Shown one piece after another: positions 42,311 to 53,793 of a stretch of 64,000 bases of DNA. The DNA is from Sodiomyces alkalinus F11. Its lineage: Eukaryota; Ascomycota; Sordariomycetes; Glomerellales; Plectosphaerellaceae. The number at the start of each line of letters is the position of its first letter. Position 1 is the stretch's first letter. The stretch lies in assembly GCF_003711515.1 (NCBI RefSeq), contig NW_021167079.1, positions 981,471 through 1,045,470 of the forward strand, given 5' to 3'. A model generated the notes under the pieces. It did not search any database. It was not told where the DNA came from and saw nothing but the letters and a program-made list of their open reading frames with translations. Position numbers and translations under genes: made by a program.

Positions 42311-42698
42311 CCCGTGGGATACTCTCTGCGAGGAAATGCCAAGCTTGACGACATTAGGAGCATTAGGACGACATGATCGAGCTGCACATGTGCAGAAGGG
42401 GGCACACCAACCATACTATACTGTTGGGTCGTCGTTGGAGCATGAAGCCTCCGAAGCCGGGATGCAATCGATATTGGCAGAGAGAGAAGGAAGCCGGACA
42501 GTTAATTGCGAATTACAAAATAGAATCGTCAATGCATTTTCTCCACGCTCAATTTTCTTCAAGTTCCCTCCAGGGCGGAATTGGTATCACGCGGAAAGGA
42601 GATACCCCCCTTTCATAACGAATATTGGTCGGGCATTAGGGAATCATGATTCGTTCCTCATGGAGCGGAATTAGAAATCATTTCGACACGCTCTCGTT
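42311..42698. other. Intergenic region between convergent genes
   Basis: No gene seen. It lies between the 3' ends of the epimerase-like gene (plus) and the GH12 gene (minus). Confidence 0.5.
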
Positions 42699-43776
42699 CT
42701 AACCGCAGGTATTGACTTCGGCAATGAATTTGGGGACCTCAAAGAAGGCCGGTCCTCCTGTGAAGACCTCGGTGCCAAACTGGTAGACTGTAGGAGCTTG
42801 TCAGTTCGTTTTCTCTCCACGGATAGTTAAGCAGGTCAAGGGAGTGGGTGAGCCACTGCCCCTGCACAACGCACTCAAGAGATGCTGGTCCCTGTCCGGG
42901 AAGCCCTGGTGGAAGACAAGGTAATCGAAGAATTCCTTCATGTCGGCCTCGAAGTGGTGGATATTAGGTCCCGCGGGGATGAAGCTGAATACCTTCATCT
43001 TGCCGCCGTGGTTGTAGCCGAAATGGAGATCCCAGTCGTACCCGGCAATGTTGACTCTGGCAATGGGTCGCTTGGCTTCACTGATGGGCCAGACTCCTCC
43101 ATAGCAGGCGAGCCTACCGTCGTGTCAGTTGGTAGTGCTATTTCGTTCTTCCCATGGGAAACCCAAAGAAAGAAGGACCGCAACCAAGGGGGGGGGGGCA
43201 GGGGACAACATACCAAATCATCACCTCGTACTCTCCACTGCTATTCGCATGCTTCTTATCCGGATCCGTGAAGAAGTCAAATGCGACATTCGCCCGGATA
43301 TGATCAGTGTCATACCGCCACGCAACATCAACGGGCATCGACGCGATATCCTGGAGGAGCGGACGGTCGAACTGCCGCGCGCCGTAGACGTAACTCTTCA
43401 CTTGATGCTCGCCGCCCTGCCACTCCCAGTCAGAACTCCAGGCGATGCCGCGACCCTCCGGGCCGGGCCCGTCGTAGTGTGTTCGTTGGCCGCCCGAGGT
43501 GGCGTGCTTGAGGCCCCAGGTGTTGTTGTTGAGCTCGTACCCCTTGACGGCGTGGTAGCCCCATTGCTTGGTGAGAGTGTGGAGGTGGGTGGGAGGCATG
43601 GCGGGAGGGCAGGCGGGAGGGCGGCTGTGAGGGTGGTCTGGAGGGTGGTCTGGAGGGTGGTTGTGAGGCCGATGATGGGGTTGATGGACTGGTTGGAGTG
43701 ATTGTTGGTTCTGGTACTGCTCCGAGCTGGAGGGCGAGAAGACGCGGTTGAAGAGGGAGGCGACTTTCCGACCCAT
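42699..43776 (-). CDS. Glycoside hydrolase family 12 (endoglucanase/xyloglucanase) without visible signal peptide
   Basis: Three exons on the minus strand (43776-43214, 43113-42875, 42787-42699) join in phase to give 296 residues. The GH12 core starts near residue 70 with KQWGYHAVKGYELNNNTWG. The likely nucleophile is Glu184 in SGEYEVMIWL and the likely acid/base is Glu274 in FGTEVFTGG; both contexts fit the family. GH12 enzymes cut beta-1,4-glucan or xyloglucan chains. The N-terminus (MGRKVASLFNRVFSPSSSEQ) is not a signal peptide. A Pro/His-rich segment made of PPDHPPDHPHSRPP-like repeats fills residues 29-67. Either a secretory exon upstream was missed, or this is an unusual leaderless form. 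The first intron contains a run of ten G on the plus strand. Confidence 0.85.
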
Positions 43777-44552
43777 GATGAATAGCTGGGTGATGGAGGA
43801 TCGGCGGGTGATTTTCCTTTTCTGTGTGCGGAGTCAAGGAATGAGCTATGGAATGACGAATGTCCGATGAGATTCCTAGGAAGTAAGGGCCTGAGCGGAT
43901 TGGTGAAGAAGGATCAGGGGGGTTGATTGGAATGTTGAGCGTTGCAGAAGGGGGAGCGGACGTGAGAAGAGAGTTGAAAAGGGGGATAAGGGGGATATAT
44001 GTACACCAAGGTACTTACATCAAGTTGGGATTTCCCTGTTGTTGTAGTGGTACATTTCTGGTCTGACAGTCACCTACCTACCTTACCTGTAAGCTGCCTA
44101 AGGTAAGGTACCTAGTCAGTACCTTGTGTTGAAAGTGACGTAAGGCCCAGGAGAATGCCAAAAGGTACGAGTCAGACTTGAATGAGACCGGTCGGGAGGT
44201 TTATTACCTTCAGGTACCTGATGAGGGTTGGGAGATGCAGCAAATCGCAATCCGCTGAACGTTCAGGTACCTACCTACTCATCGTCCGTGTAAGTCTCGG
44301 GTTACGGTACCTCAGGTATCGCTCTCTCAATTGCAGTGCGTCCATCTTGCTCCTCTCAAGTAGCTTATCCGTTAGCTGGACATTTATTAGGGTTAAGGCA
44401 CCGAGTAAAACCAATTCTTTTTGCTGTGTAGCTTTTTTGGCAACGAAAAAGGGTATCATCTCAATCTGCCTTGAGTGTCGGGGCCATATCCAAAATCCTC
44501 AGCCGGCGCCGGGACTTGTCCTCTGCGCCGAGGGGTTCAAAATGCGAAATCA
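43777..44552. other. Intergenic region rich in GGTACC-type words
   Basis: No gene. Words such as AAGGTAAGGTACCTAG and CAGGTACCTACC cluster from 44080 to 44320. Confidence 0.5.
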
Positions 44553-45538
44553 TCATACACTGACCACGCTATCCACCTCTCTCCGTTTCTTCTCCACGTT
44601 TACCTCGAATAATGCCCTCGCTACCAGTCCCCATTGTGTGATCCTGCCCAGAGTTAGCACAGTTTTGTTTCAAAATCAAACCAGAAGAGAGAAAAGAACG
44701 GAAAGAAAGGGGAAGAAGAGAAAAGGAAGGGAAACGCACATTAGTAACCCTAACAGACAAGCCAAGGGCACCTCGTAGCGATGATAAGGATACACATCAT
44801 GGGCGATGTCGTTCTCCTCCACCATGTTCATGACGAGCAGCACGAAACAAACGACGGAGGCCAGGGCAAAGAGGAGTTCGACGCCGAACTGCATCTGGTA
44901 GGGGATGCCGCCGCGGTAATGGGCACGTCGGAGGCAGAGCAGGTTTATGATAGCCCATAGAAAGACGAGACCGTTCTGCGACAGTAATCGATGGTGGTGA
45001 GTATGGGCGACAGCAAGAATTCAATCAAGTAGAGGGCGGAGAAAGGAAGAGAAGGGAAAAGGGGGCAGCATACCAATGGTACGGTCAACCACATGGGATA
45101 GTAGACGGGATCGGCCGAATCGGTGTCATCGTTCAGGTAGCGGCCGCGACGCGAGACGTAAATGTTGACGGTGAGGACGAGCGAGACGAATGGGAAGACC
45201 AGGGCGGCCTGGCGCAGAACGTAGTACATGTAAAGACATCTCCGGCGCTTCTTGCGGAAAGGGGTTTCGGGAGGAATGTAGAACTCTGGTGGGCGGTAGT
45301 GGAATGTCGGCGGCAAACCGGGCGGCAGTGGTGGTGGGGGAGGGTACAGCGCGGAAGGTGGGGGCGGGTAGGTCGGACGGTTCCCGTCCGGGACATGGTA
45401 TGGGATGGCGCCGCCGTCGTTTCGGGTGTATGGTGAGGGTGATGACGATGGTTGAGTGTATGCGGGTTGGGGCGAGGAAGGAGGATAAGTGGTATCGGGG
45501 CCGTGGGAGGCGTTGTCGGAGTGTTCTGGTGGTGACAT
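44553..45538 (-). CDS. Four-transmembrane protein with proline-rich N-terminus, function unknown
   Basis: Three exons on the minus strand (45538-45074, 44975-44740, 44643-44553) join in phase to give 263 residues. The first ~105 residues are Pro/Ser/Tyr-rich and disordered (YPPSSPQPAYTQPSSSPSPY, ALYPPPPPLPPGLPP), then RKKRRR. Four hydrophobic helices follow: around YVLRQAALVFPFVSLVLTVNIYV, MWLTVPLNGLVFLWAIINLL, QFGVELLFALASVVCFVLLV and VPLACLLGLLMITQWGLVARALF. The last helix is created only by joining across the second intron, which supports that join. The layout recalls MARVEL-like or tetraspan proteins with a cytosolic N-terminus, but no motif fixes the family. Confidence 0.75.
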
Positions 45539-47702
45539 GATCGGGAGCGCTTGTTTTGTAGGGGTGTTTCCCCCCTTTTTTCCCGTTGGTGACAACACTG
45601 CTCTGTTTCCCTCCCTTTTTGCGCGCTTTCCTCCGCGTGTATCCGTATCTGGTGACTCTTGCCTCTCTCTATCCTTTTCGCCCCTCTTTCCCCTCTCTCT
45701 TCCTCTTTGCTCCTTCAGGTCCTTTCTGTACCTGGGGTTATTATCGTTTTGGCGAACGTGGATGTATGTGTTGACCACTGTTGGTGTAGTTGCCAATGCT
45801 GGTGCTACATGTATCCCTAGGAAGGGAGACGGTTGCCGTATCCATCTAGGTCGGCCTGTGTGTGTCGGTCGATCTCAGCCGCGTTTCGTCGTTGGAGGTG
45901 AAAGTCGTAGTATGTCCTTCCATGCGTGGGAGAGTCGATCTAGAGGCAGGCGCGCGCGGGTGTGGTGATCGCCGAAAGGTGGGTTGATTTACGCAGGGAG
46001 CGATCGCGCCAGTGGGGGATCGTCTCGTAGGGCTCTCGGTTTGGCGATGGCTGGTGCGTGGGTGTGTAGGAACAGTACTGCGGTGAAGGGTTCGGTAATT
46101 GAGACAAGACGAAACAATGACCAGTTGGAAGGAAATGGCGAGGAAGAAATGGGCGGATTGAATGATCAAATAGGTAAAGAAAGAAAAGAAGAAAAAAAGA
46201 GAAAAAGAGAGAGAGAGAATTGGACAGGGGCGAGGAAGACAACGAAAGAAATGAAGCGGAAGACTAACTTATGAACAAAAGACCAAGAAAGCCCAAGAAG
46301 CATGGCTTCAAATTTGGAAGGAATTTGGAATTAGGAATTTCTGGGGTGGAGGCGGCCAAGACGACGAGATGACGTATCCACGTATGCGTTTCCGCCGAGA
46401 CGCACGGCCTTTGTCTTGGTACCTTGGGTACTCTACATCGTGGATTCCATTCTCGTTTTTCTTATTTTCTTATGAAATATGGAAATCAAAAAAAAAGAGA
46501 AATCAAATCTACCAATGTTTCCCAGTCTCCGTCTTTTTCTGCGAAGGAGTTAGACACTTCTCAATAGGAGAGGAACGAATGGAGAAGTGACGCCAAGACA
46601 ATGGTCCAAGAAGGCCAAGATGCCGAGACTAATCCCAAGCATCAAGGACCAACGAACCAAGAGCCTGCAGATCCCGAGTCGGTGTAAGGTACTGTGAAGT
46701 ACAAGTACATACTACTTCGCAAGGTGTGTTCAAGTGCAGTGGCTTCAGGTCTTTGCTCAGTGGTCGTCGGCCATTGAACTGCCTAAGGTGCAATGCCGCA
46801 AGGTACCTAACGCCGGGGGCCGGGCTAACGTCATTCCACCAGGAAGTCTCAAGACGCTAATTGAGGTGTCAGGCAAACCGCCAAGACGGTCCATCCCATT
46901 TATCCATTCTACAACTTTTTTTCTCCCTCTTTTTACTCTTGTTATCTCCTGTTATCTTTTCCTCTTCTTCTTCGTTTTCGAGATATCTTTGAAAGATACA
47001 GATGACTTCGTACGGTCTAATCACATCGTGTGGCTCTGATTCCCTTGTTCTCATTTTCTTATTCTCCGTCTCGTCGACCCATCTCTCGGCATCGACCACG
47101 TCGTCCGTCAACTCGCCCGTCAACTCGCCCGTTTTCGCTTTGCAGGCCATAACCTATTGTCTCGGCATGGCGCTCGGCATCGCTCTCGGCACGGCCTCTC
47201 AACCGCCGGCCAAGCAAATACTGATTGGATCAAACCCAAATCAGCGTCGTCGTCGTCACACGCTCGTGTTTTGAGCGGATTAATCACGCGCTGCAAACCC
47301 TCTCACCAAGTCTCTTGTACGACCGAGCCCCCGGGGCTTTTGTGTTGCCAAGTAGGATGTGCTGTCTCCTTTTCTTTCTGTCTTTTTTTTCTCCCCTTGA
47401 CCCAAGACCCAGACGCGTCATTCATATATATCTGCAGTGTCACCAGACATGACCAGGGTTTGACCGCACTACAAGGCCTTATCGGTCTTCGACACAGGCC
47501 CCGGAAAAGAAGAGCAAGAGGAAGAGGAAGCATGCCAAAGGGCAAAATGAGATGAGATCCCTCGACAAGGTCACTATAGGGATAGAATGGCATCCAGAGT
47601 ACCGGGAGTAAGTGTGATGTGTTGACTGCCTACTTCTCCTCCGACATTGAAACGACAGAAACCCCAATCCAACTCAACTCTAGCAACCTTCTTCCATCCT
47701 CG
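45539..47702. other. Intergenic region, 2.1 kb
   Basis: No gene supported. A C/T-rich tract from about 45560 to 45730 is the leader of the four-helix protein gene. A GA-rich run lies at about 46170-46220, and a GGTACC word near 46803. Open frames lack domains. Confidence 0.5.
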
Positions 47703-48656
47703 TCACACTGGCGTGGGCTCAGCCCTCACCTCCGTTCTCAGTGTCCTCGCCCTCGCCTTCGCCTTCTCCCTCGCATCGCTTTCCTCAGGCACAGCACTCG
47801 CCGAGCTCGTCACCGTCGACAACGTCTGCTCCACACTCGTCGCCGCACCGCTATGCAAAGTCGGCCCAGGCACCGTATACTCCGCCAACGGCGACGTCGA
47901 AATATCATAATCCAGCCCAGGGTCCGCCTCCACCTCCTCCCCTTCCTCTAGCCCTCCGTCCCAGTGATACAGCTCCGAAGCCCTGAGCCCCGCCGGCCGC
48001 ACGTCCCCGCCGCCGACGACCTCGATGTTGACGCACTGCGGGTAGTGCTGCGGCCCCACATCCGGCAGCGTGGCGTAATGCAGCGCGATGAGCTCCTGCC
48101 GCAGCACGTAGTGCCCGGCCGCGAGGTCCTCGGGGATCTGCACCACCCGGCTCGAGTTGTTCTCCCGGAACAGGTCGCTGGCCCAGTACCCCGGCGCCAG
48201 CGAGTGCGGGTCCGAGTAGACGTCCGGGTCGATCAGCCCTTCCGAGTCGATGAGGAAGAAGGCGAGCCCCGTCTTGTCGACCGTCGCGCACGCGCCCGGG
48301 GAGTCGCCGCAGCGCGCCAGGTACGTCAGCACGGGGCCCTTGTGCGACTCCGGGTACCCCTGCCACTGCACGTCGACGTTGCTGCCGGCTGCCACGGGGG
48401 CGTAGCCCTGCGCGTTCGCGGCGTCGCGGTGGCAGACGATGTTGGGGCTGCGGTAGTCCTCGAAGTTGACCCAGCCGTCGTCCGTCACCGTCGTGCTCCA
48501 CGCGACGAGCACTTCCGGGTTGGTGGGCACTTTGGGGTTGTAGCCGTCGTAGAGGACGCCGTCGACGACGATGTTGGTGATGCGGCTGTGGGCTGCGACC
48601 CCCGAGGCGCCGAGGAGCAGCGAGCTGAAGAGTGAGAGAGTTGTAGTGGGTGGCAT
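47703..48656 (-). CDS. AA9 lytic polysaccharide monooxygenase
   Basis: Single exon on the minus strand, 317 residues from the ATG at 48656. The signal peptide ends LLLGASGVAA and the mature protein begins with histidine (HSRITNIVVDG), the first ligand of the histidine-brace copper. The second brace histidine is probably in ESHKGPVLTYLARC. The axial tyrosine lies in QHYPQCVNIEV. Other family landmarks are NIVCHRDA, LRQELIALHYA and two probable disulfide cysteine pairs. AA9 enzymes cut cellulose or related glucans oxidatively with a copper centre and oxygen or peroxide, outside the cell. The C-terminal ~90 residues are low-complexity and end in a charged tail, with no cellulose-binding module. 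A CTT repeat lies upstream of the start (48682-48752). Confidence 0.92.
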   Translation of the reverse strand: MPPTTTLSLFSSLLLGASGVAAHSRITNIVVDGVLYDGYNPKVPTNPEVLVAWSTTVTDDGWVNFEDYRSPNIVCHRDAANAQGYAPVAAGSNVDVQWQGYPESHKGPVLTYLARCGDSPGACATVDKTGLAFFLIDSEGLIDPDVYSDPHSLAPGYWASDLFRENNSSRVVQIPEDLAAGHYVLRQELIALHYATLPDVGPQHYPQCVNIEVVGGGDVRPAGLRASELYHWDGGLEEGEEVEADPGLDYDISTSPLAEYTVPGPTLHSGAATSVEQTLSTVTSSASAVPEESDAREKAKARARTLRTEVRAEPTPV

Positions 48657-50152
48657 CTTGGGGGCTGGGACCCTGGGGGCTTTTTTCTTCTTCTTTTTTC
48701 TTCTTCTCTTTTTTCTTCTTCTTTTTTCTTCTTCTCTTTTTTCTTCTTTCCTTTTTGGTGATTCTTTCTGCCGTGATGGGTCGTCGATCGACTGTTTGGT
48801 ATTAAATGCCCCTGGTTCGTCGACCGAACAGATCAATGCCCGGACGAGGGCGATCGACGGCAAGATATATACCCCATCGCCAGGGGGTTTGAACATCCCC
48901 CTCATCCCCCTCTCTCTCTCTTTTGGCCGTGTTGATCTTCATCGCCCACTTACTTCTTATTTGAGACGACCAGCAATCCATCAATTAATGGCGGGACGCT
49001 CTCCCGCCCGGCTGGCGCGTGAGAACAAGGTCGCGAGGGCTTCCGCCGTCGATCATTGTCGTGAACGTGACAAAAAAAACCCATCACCGGGAACCAGACA
49101 TGAAACGAATTTTCATTTAACATGGATGGGGACTCACCAGTGGTTTCCAATCTGTGGTATGTCAAGTAAGATTTCGTGGCTCACCTCTGGTGAGGCCTGG
49201 GGGAAGGGGTGATCATCGCCCTAAATACTGGTTCCGGTCGCGGGGACGGCGTCTCAACTAACCCACCTCGTTCCTGTCCAGAGGTCATCCCGGATGGTCC
49301 CGTCGATCAATGTCGTTTCAGAAGTTTCGTTTTTTCGTTCCGTTGACCGAACAAGGCAGTCGTGATCCTTCCGCAATACCCCTTCTCGAAGATCGTCGTC
49401 CGCATTGGCTTTCACGGCTGGGTACGTCAGCTCCCGGGGGACTGTTAAAAGATCGAAACTGGATGCTACCCAGGGAATTGTTGAAAGCAAGGCAAGATAA
49501 ACATGGCTCCTATCCGTTCCCAATTCGGTTGTACACGTGTAAGGGGTCTCGAGCGAAGGGGACGCGCGGATTATGGATTATTGACGCGTCTGTTCCTTCG
49601 TGGTATGGGGGAAATTCAACTTACTTAAATTTAAACCTGTTTTCTGTAAACCAATATATGAGTGGCATGCCCATCATCTGTGTTTGCCCATCTCAGTTCA
49701 ATCTGCGACGATTAGTGAGGTTGGCTAGGGTAGTATTCGTTTGCAACAGCGACCATGCCTCCTTACCATTTTTCTGGTCGATCTCCTTGACACGAACGAA
49801 GGGACAAAAGAGCGTGCGTCAAATATAATACTATTATGTTCTTTCGTGCATGCCTACCTAGTCTGTAAAGCCAAAAGTGAAACTGATATCCGGACGACTA
49901 AGTGGAATTGCCAAAGGCCGAGTAAGTAGTTCTTCGTATCCAGAGAAGCAGAGGCTCACTTACAAGTTCTCAGATCTCTCTTCGTCAGCTCCGGAACAGC
50001 TATACCAAGGCATACCTAAGTAACCTAATCTCTATTCTAAGAATTATACGAGTTCCACGTAAAATCATCTGGTCTTGGACGTTGGCCAGTTCGACAACGG
50101 TAAGCTTGGCTCAAGGAGACGTATGTGTGATAACCTGTCCTTCAGTGTTCGC
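48657..50152. other. Gene-poor intergenic region
   Basis: A CTT/TTC simple repeat at about 48682-48752 belongs to the AA9 leader. The rest has lower GC and no supported gene. Confidence 0.5.
48682..48752. repeat. CTT/TTC-rich simple repeat in the AA9 leader
   Basis: Repeated TTCTTCTTTTTTCTTCTTC blocks precede the AA9 start on the minus strand. There they read as an AAG-rich leader. Confidence 0.8.
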
Positions 50153-50159
50153 TATATAA
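50153..50159 (+). promoter_or_regulatory. TATA element of 5S rRNA gene, copy 1
   Basis: TATATAA starts 31 bases upstream of the 5S rRNA start. The second 5S copy has the same word at the same distance. Neurospora 5S genes are known to need an upstream TATA-like element. Confidence 0.75.
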
Positions 50160-50183
50160 GAAGAATTACTCTATTGTCTTATC

Positions 50184-50302
50184 ACACACGACCATACCCA
50201 CTGGAAAACTCGGGATCCCGTCCGCTCTCCCCTAGATAAGCCAGTGAGGGCCGGATTAGTAGTTGGGTGGGTGACCACCAGCGAATACCCGGTGTTGTAT
50301 GT
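50184..50302 (+). rRNA. 5S ribosomal RNA, copy 1
   Basis: The 119-nt sequence reads ACACACGACCATACCCACTG, then CTCGGGATCCCGTCCGCTC, GGATTAGTAGTTGGG, GTGACCACCAGCGAATACCC and ends near GGTGTTGTATGT. It matches the fungal 5S pattern I know, including the internal control region. The 5' and 3' ends pair with one mismatch (position 4). A T-run follows within a few bases and would end Pol III transcription. It is a lone gene, as expected for dispersed 5S genes in Neurospora relatives. Confidence 0.92.
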
Positions 50303-50309
50303 GTTTTTG
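50303..50309 (+). terminator. T-run after 5S copy 1
   Basis: A run of five T directly after the gene is a Pol III stop signal. Confidence 0.7.
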
Positions 50310-50339
50310 GTTATTATTCTTTTTTTCTATCAGCTTTAC

Positions 50340-50359
50340 ATATATATATATATATATAT
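50340..50359. repeat. AT dinucleotide microsatellite
   Basis: About ten AT units lie between 5S copy 1 and the 5S fragment. Confidence 0.85.
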
Positions 50360-50410
50360 GTTTACGGGAACAACATGAATGGCTATGTAAATTTTCCTCT
50401 TCGACCACGG

Positions 50411-50460
50411 CATATGCGACTATGCCGACTGGTAAACTCGGGACCCCGTCCACTCTTAGA
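50411..50460 (+). pseudogene. 5S rRNA pseudogene fragment (5' half)
   Basis: The stretch CATATGCGACTATGCCGACT, GGTAAACTCGGGACCCCGTCCACTCTTA aligns with the first ~50 bases of the intact 5S genes with about ten differences. The 3' half is absent; unrelated sequence follows. It lies about 110 bases after copy 1 and has no TATA word at -31. Confidence 0.8.
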
Positions 50461-53078
50461 CTTTAGTTGTCAGAAGGAGTAGGCGGCGTACCGGGGCGGT
50501 ATTTTTGGTTCCCCGCGTCGGTTCTTAGGGTACATGTCACATAGCCCCTTTTATAGTACTATTTAAGGTAGATAGACATTCCCTTAGAGTACCTTTAGAA
50601 TCTCCAAGGAATACGATTCACGAGTTCGAGTACCGATATTCTTGTTCTGATATTTACGTAGTCATTGGGGACCGAAGGGACCATAATGAATTACTAAACA
50701 AAATTTGGAGAGCATGACTAAGCACCTTCGTGTCTTTTCGCGACGTAACCGTTTCCCTCCTCGTCTTCGGGCTTGGCCCTCACCAAGCAGACACAATACA
50801 ACCCCGTCCTTCATCTTCCCTTCTCTCGCCCACTAGTTTCTGTTTTCGAGTTTTAGGCAAAAGGAAACGAAAATGCCGTCTTCGAGAGCTGTTCATGGGA
50901 AAGTTGAGGGCGCCGCTCTTGAGTCGCCCCTTTCCCCGGCGACCTTCCCGTGGCCGCGCGGTCGCTTCCTCTTACCGCCTCCTCGTATCGCCCCTTTCGA
51001 GACGGCTTCCCTTGGCCTGTCCCTATCATGATCAGCTTACCCTTAGCCCTTGACTATACCCGATTCGAATAGACAATAGCGGCACAGTTGGTATTTCTAG
51101 TCAAAGACCCCCTGGAACATTGAACTTTGCGGACGGCGAGTCGCGACTGGTTCGACGACACGGAGATAAAGTGGGCGTCGCATCGGGGTAGTTCCTGCGG
51201 CGAAAAGGTCTCGCATGTCCAACGTGCTCTTTTGTTCCAGATCCGTATGTATCTAACTTCCCATTAAGACTCGGCCCAAAATAAGGGGAGTGGGATTCGA
51301 ACTCCACGGCCTTGCGCGGTCACCAGGTGTGTCTACCATCTGGTCCATCTCGCAGATTGATCTGGACCAGCAAGCAACCCACTCCTTCCGACCGAGAGGA
51401 ATGGACCCTGAATGCTCGACAGCGGCTTGCTGAATGATAAGTGAGTTGTCCGAAAACGGAAGTGCAGTGCTGAAATTCGGAGTTAATTGTATCGCGTGCG
51501 GCGTGCCCCGTGCCGGTTTCGGCTGGTCTCGATCGTTCGTTTTCAATATTTCGGAGACCAACCCCGATGCTTGAGCCGACTATTACCCCATGTCATCCTA
51601 ACGCAGGAGAAGTTCCAGCAATTCCACGTCGGTACTAGCATGGAGGCTGGCGCTGCCCATACCATACCTGTCAGGGGAGCAGGGCGAGATTTTCTTGGGG
51701 AACGCGTGTAAGCTCCGGGACCATAGGGCCGAAGTGGCGTACAGCGTACCTAGTAAGGGTTGTGCCTCTCCTGATAAAGTGGGCTCCATTGCCGTTCACT
51801 GGGCTCAACTTATTATGCAATCTAGCAGAAAATTGCGCCACCACAAAGATTTCAAGCAGGTTCATCGTAGAAACTATACCGTATTGAGCAGTACCCCCAT
51901 CTCCTAGATTAGACGTCGACATGTTGTACGCTGATCGACCATCATTTCTAAGCAAAGTTTGTTGACTACGTTCCGTACTGGAAATCCTTTATACAGGTAC
52001 TCATAGATACCGGGTACCAGATTAGGCATTGAGGCTATACAATGCATCTCTTTAGTGATGGTTGGGTTTAGATAAACATCGGGAGTCACCGACGCCAAGT
52101 CGTTAAATCTACACGTGACGATAGATACAGGTATAACGCAGAGTTGAGTTGCGCTTGACAGTTCAGGAAATCAATCGGCCGATCATTGCAGGCAAACCCC
52201 AAAACGGTATAGTGTAAGCGCCGAGCCTCGTTCGAGAAAACCGCTTGACTTCCATGTCGGAGGCTCGTCTCGTAATCCGATTGGCGGATTCCCCGTCGTG
52301 CCCGGTTAGGGTGCGGCCCGCACCGGCCATATACCATATATACCATGCGCTACTGGGTAACAGGGCTGACTCCGTTAAACCTATCATTACATCACATGGC
52401 GATTGGAGAATGACCGAGGATTCTGGGTTCAGCAAGTCACAGGACAAGGGAGCCAGTTCAGCTCGCCACCGTATATTCTGTTGTACGGAAAAGTCCTTGT
52501 GGTTAACCTGGAGGCGCTACGGTGAACTGTCCTTGTATCTGGAGCTGGGTCTAATAGGAACAGCGTGGTCGTTGTACGCGAAATATTGGCGGCTGATCAT
52601 CCCGGGAGGGCTGGTGAAATCGCAAAATATACTCGGAATTCTATCTTATTCGTGAGCGGTGAATGGGCCAAACACTCTGACAAACATCTTTCAGCAACGA
52701 CGAGATGCGTTCAGCTGTTTCAGGACATCAGGACTTGACCGGCTAGGGAATATTGGATCAATAGTTGGATGCGCCACGTTGAAAACCTTCCCTTGGTCAG
52801 TAACGACACTCTGTTGCTGGTTGAGCGAGACTGCAAGAGAGAAGCCAAGTGTCAAACGCTGAGATCGAGTCTTTGTGCTAGTCTTGAGTAGACTCAGTAG
52901 AGTACACTAGACCTCCAGGCCAGAGATCACAGATATATAAACCCTTGCCCACATCCTCTTCAAAACGAAACTTGAAAGCATCATCAGCAGCAGCATCATC
53001 AACTCAGACACTCACACATCCAAACCCCTCAGCAACAACCTTCTTCATCTCCATCTTTCTCGATCTTCACCAGTCACA
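50461..53078. other. Gene-poor region, 2.6 kb
   Basis: No gene is supported. Several frames of 60-136 codons occur, but base composition and codon use look random and no domain appears. A tRNA-like 3' half at about 51285-51360 fails to fold. TATATAA at 52934-52940 serves the next gene. Confidence 0.5.
52934..52940 (+). promoter_or_regulatory. TATA box of the small three-exon gene
   Basis: TATATAA lies 139 bases before the ATG at 53079, followed by a C/A-rich leader typical of highly expressed fungal genes. Confidence 0.5.
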
Positions 53079-53793
53079 ATGGCTTCTTCTCTCGCCTTCG
53101 CTCAGCCGGCCCCGGCCCAGTCTGCCCCTTCCGTTGCCGACGGTGCCAGTGGCGACCTCGTCAACGCCCTCGCTAAATATGTCACTACCGGTGTCGGTGC
53201 CGTGAACACCACGCAGGGAGAGCTCCAGGAATTGGTCTCCACGGCTGTCGCCAAGCCCGGCGGCATGGCTAACATGGAGGCCCTCATCCAGCTTGACCAG
53301 CACTGCCCCCCCGAGCGCACTGTTTGGCACGACAAGGCGGCTGTGACCGCCACGATCTCGCTCACCAAGACTGGCCTCACCCTGGGCTTCCAGATTCCCA
53401 GTCTTTCTATTACCTTCGAAGGCAAGGGTACTGGCTTTTTCAGGCCCTTCTCGGGCCCCATGAACAAGTACGCCAGACTCACTGCCTTGTTAAACCCTAC
53501 CTTTTTCAAACGGGATCATATGTTGACAAGTTTCTCTCTTTCCAGCGGCACCATCTGGTACAACAACATGGACAATCTTCAACCCGGTCCCGCCGATTTC
53601 CGGCTGCATGTCGATAACGTGAGGGAACTCCTTTTCTCCTTATCATTTACCAAATAGTATTGCTAACTCGTTCCAGCTGACCCTGCACGTCGACATCTTC
53701 CGCAACCAGCTCCAAGTTGCCAGCCTCGCCTTTTGGCCCATTGCTTTTGTCCTCGCTCCTGGCATCCAGGAGGGCACCGGCGACTTTGCTTAG
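53079..53793 (+). CDS. Small beta-rich protein of unknown function
   Basis: Three exons (53079-53467, 53546-53618, 53677-53793) join in phase to give 192 residues. No signal peptide is visible (MASSLAFAQPAPAQSAPSV is Ala/Pro-rich). A helix-prone first third is followed by alternating beta-like strands: AAVTATISLTKTGLTLGF, SITFEGKGTGFFRPFSGP, NNGTIWYNNMDNL, ADFRLHVDNLTLHVDIFRN and LQVASLAFWPIAFVL. The glycine pattern around GKGTGFF and GTIWYNN recalls small beta-barrel proteins of the bacterial Vap type, but I cannot confirm this by sequence alone. The gene has a TATA box, a tidy leader and strong splice signals, and it stands alone in a gene-poor region. A role cannot be assigned. Confidence 0.75.

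Noticed and set aside
51285..51360. tRNA-like sequence on the minus strand (GGTAGACACACC, GTTCGAATCCCAC)
   Set aside because: The 5' acceptor side does not pair with the 3' CTCCCC end and the T stem has an extra base, so it is at best a tRNA relic.
51671..52447. Overlapping minus-strand open frames of 60-100 codons
   Set aside because: Frames switch repeatedly, codon use looks random and no domain or splice arrangement gives a longer protein.
52245..52655. 136-codon plus-strand ORF
   Set aside because: No recognisable motif, low-GC codon choice unlike the real genes and no leader or intron signals.
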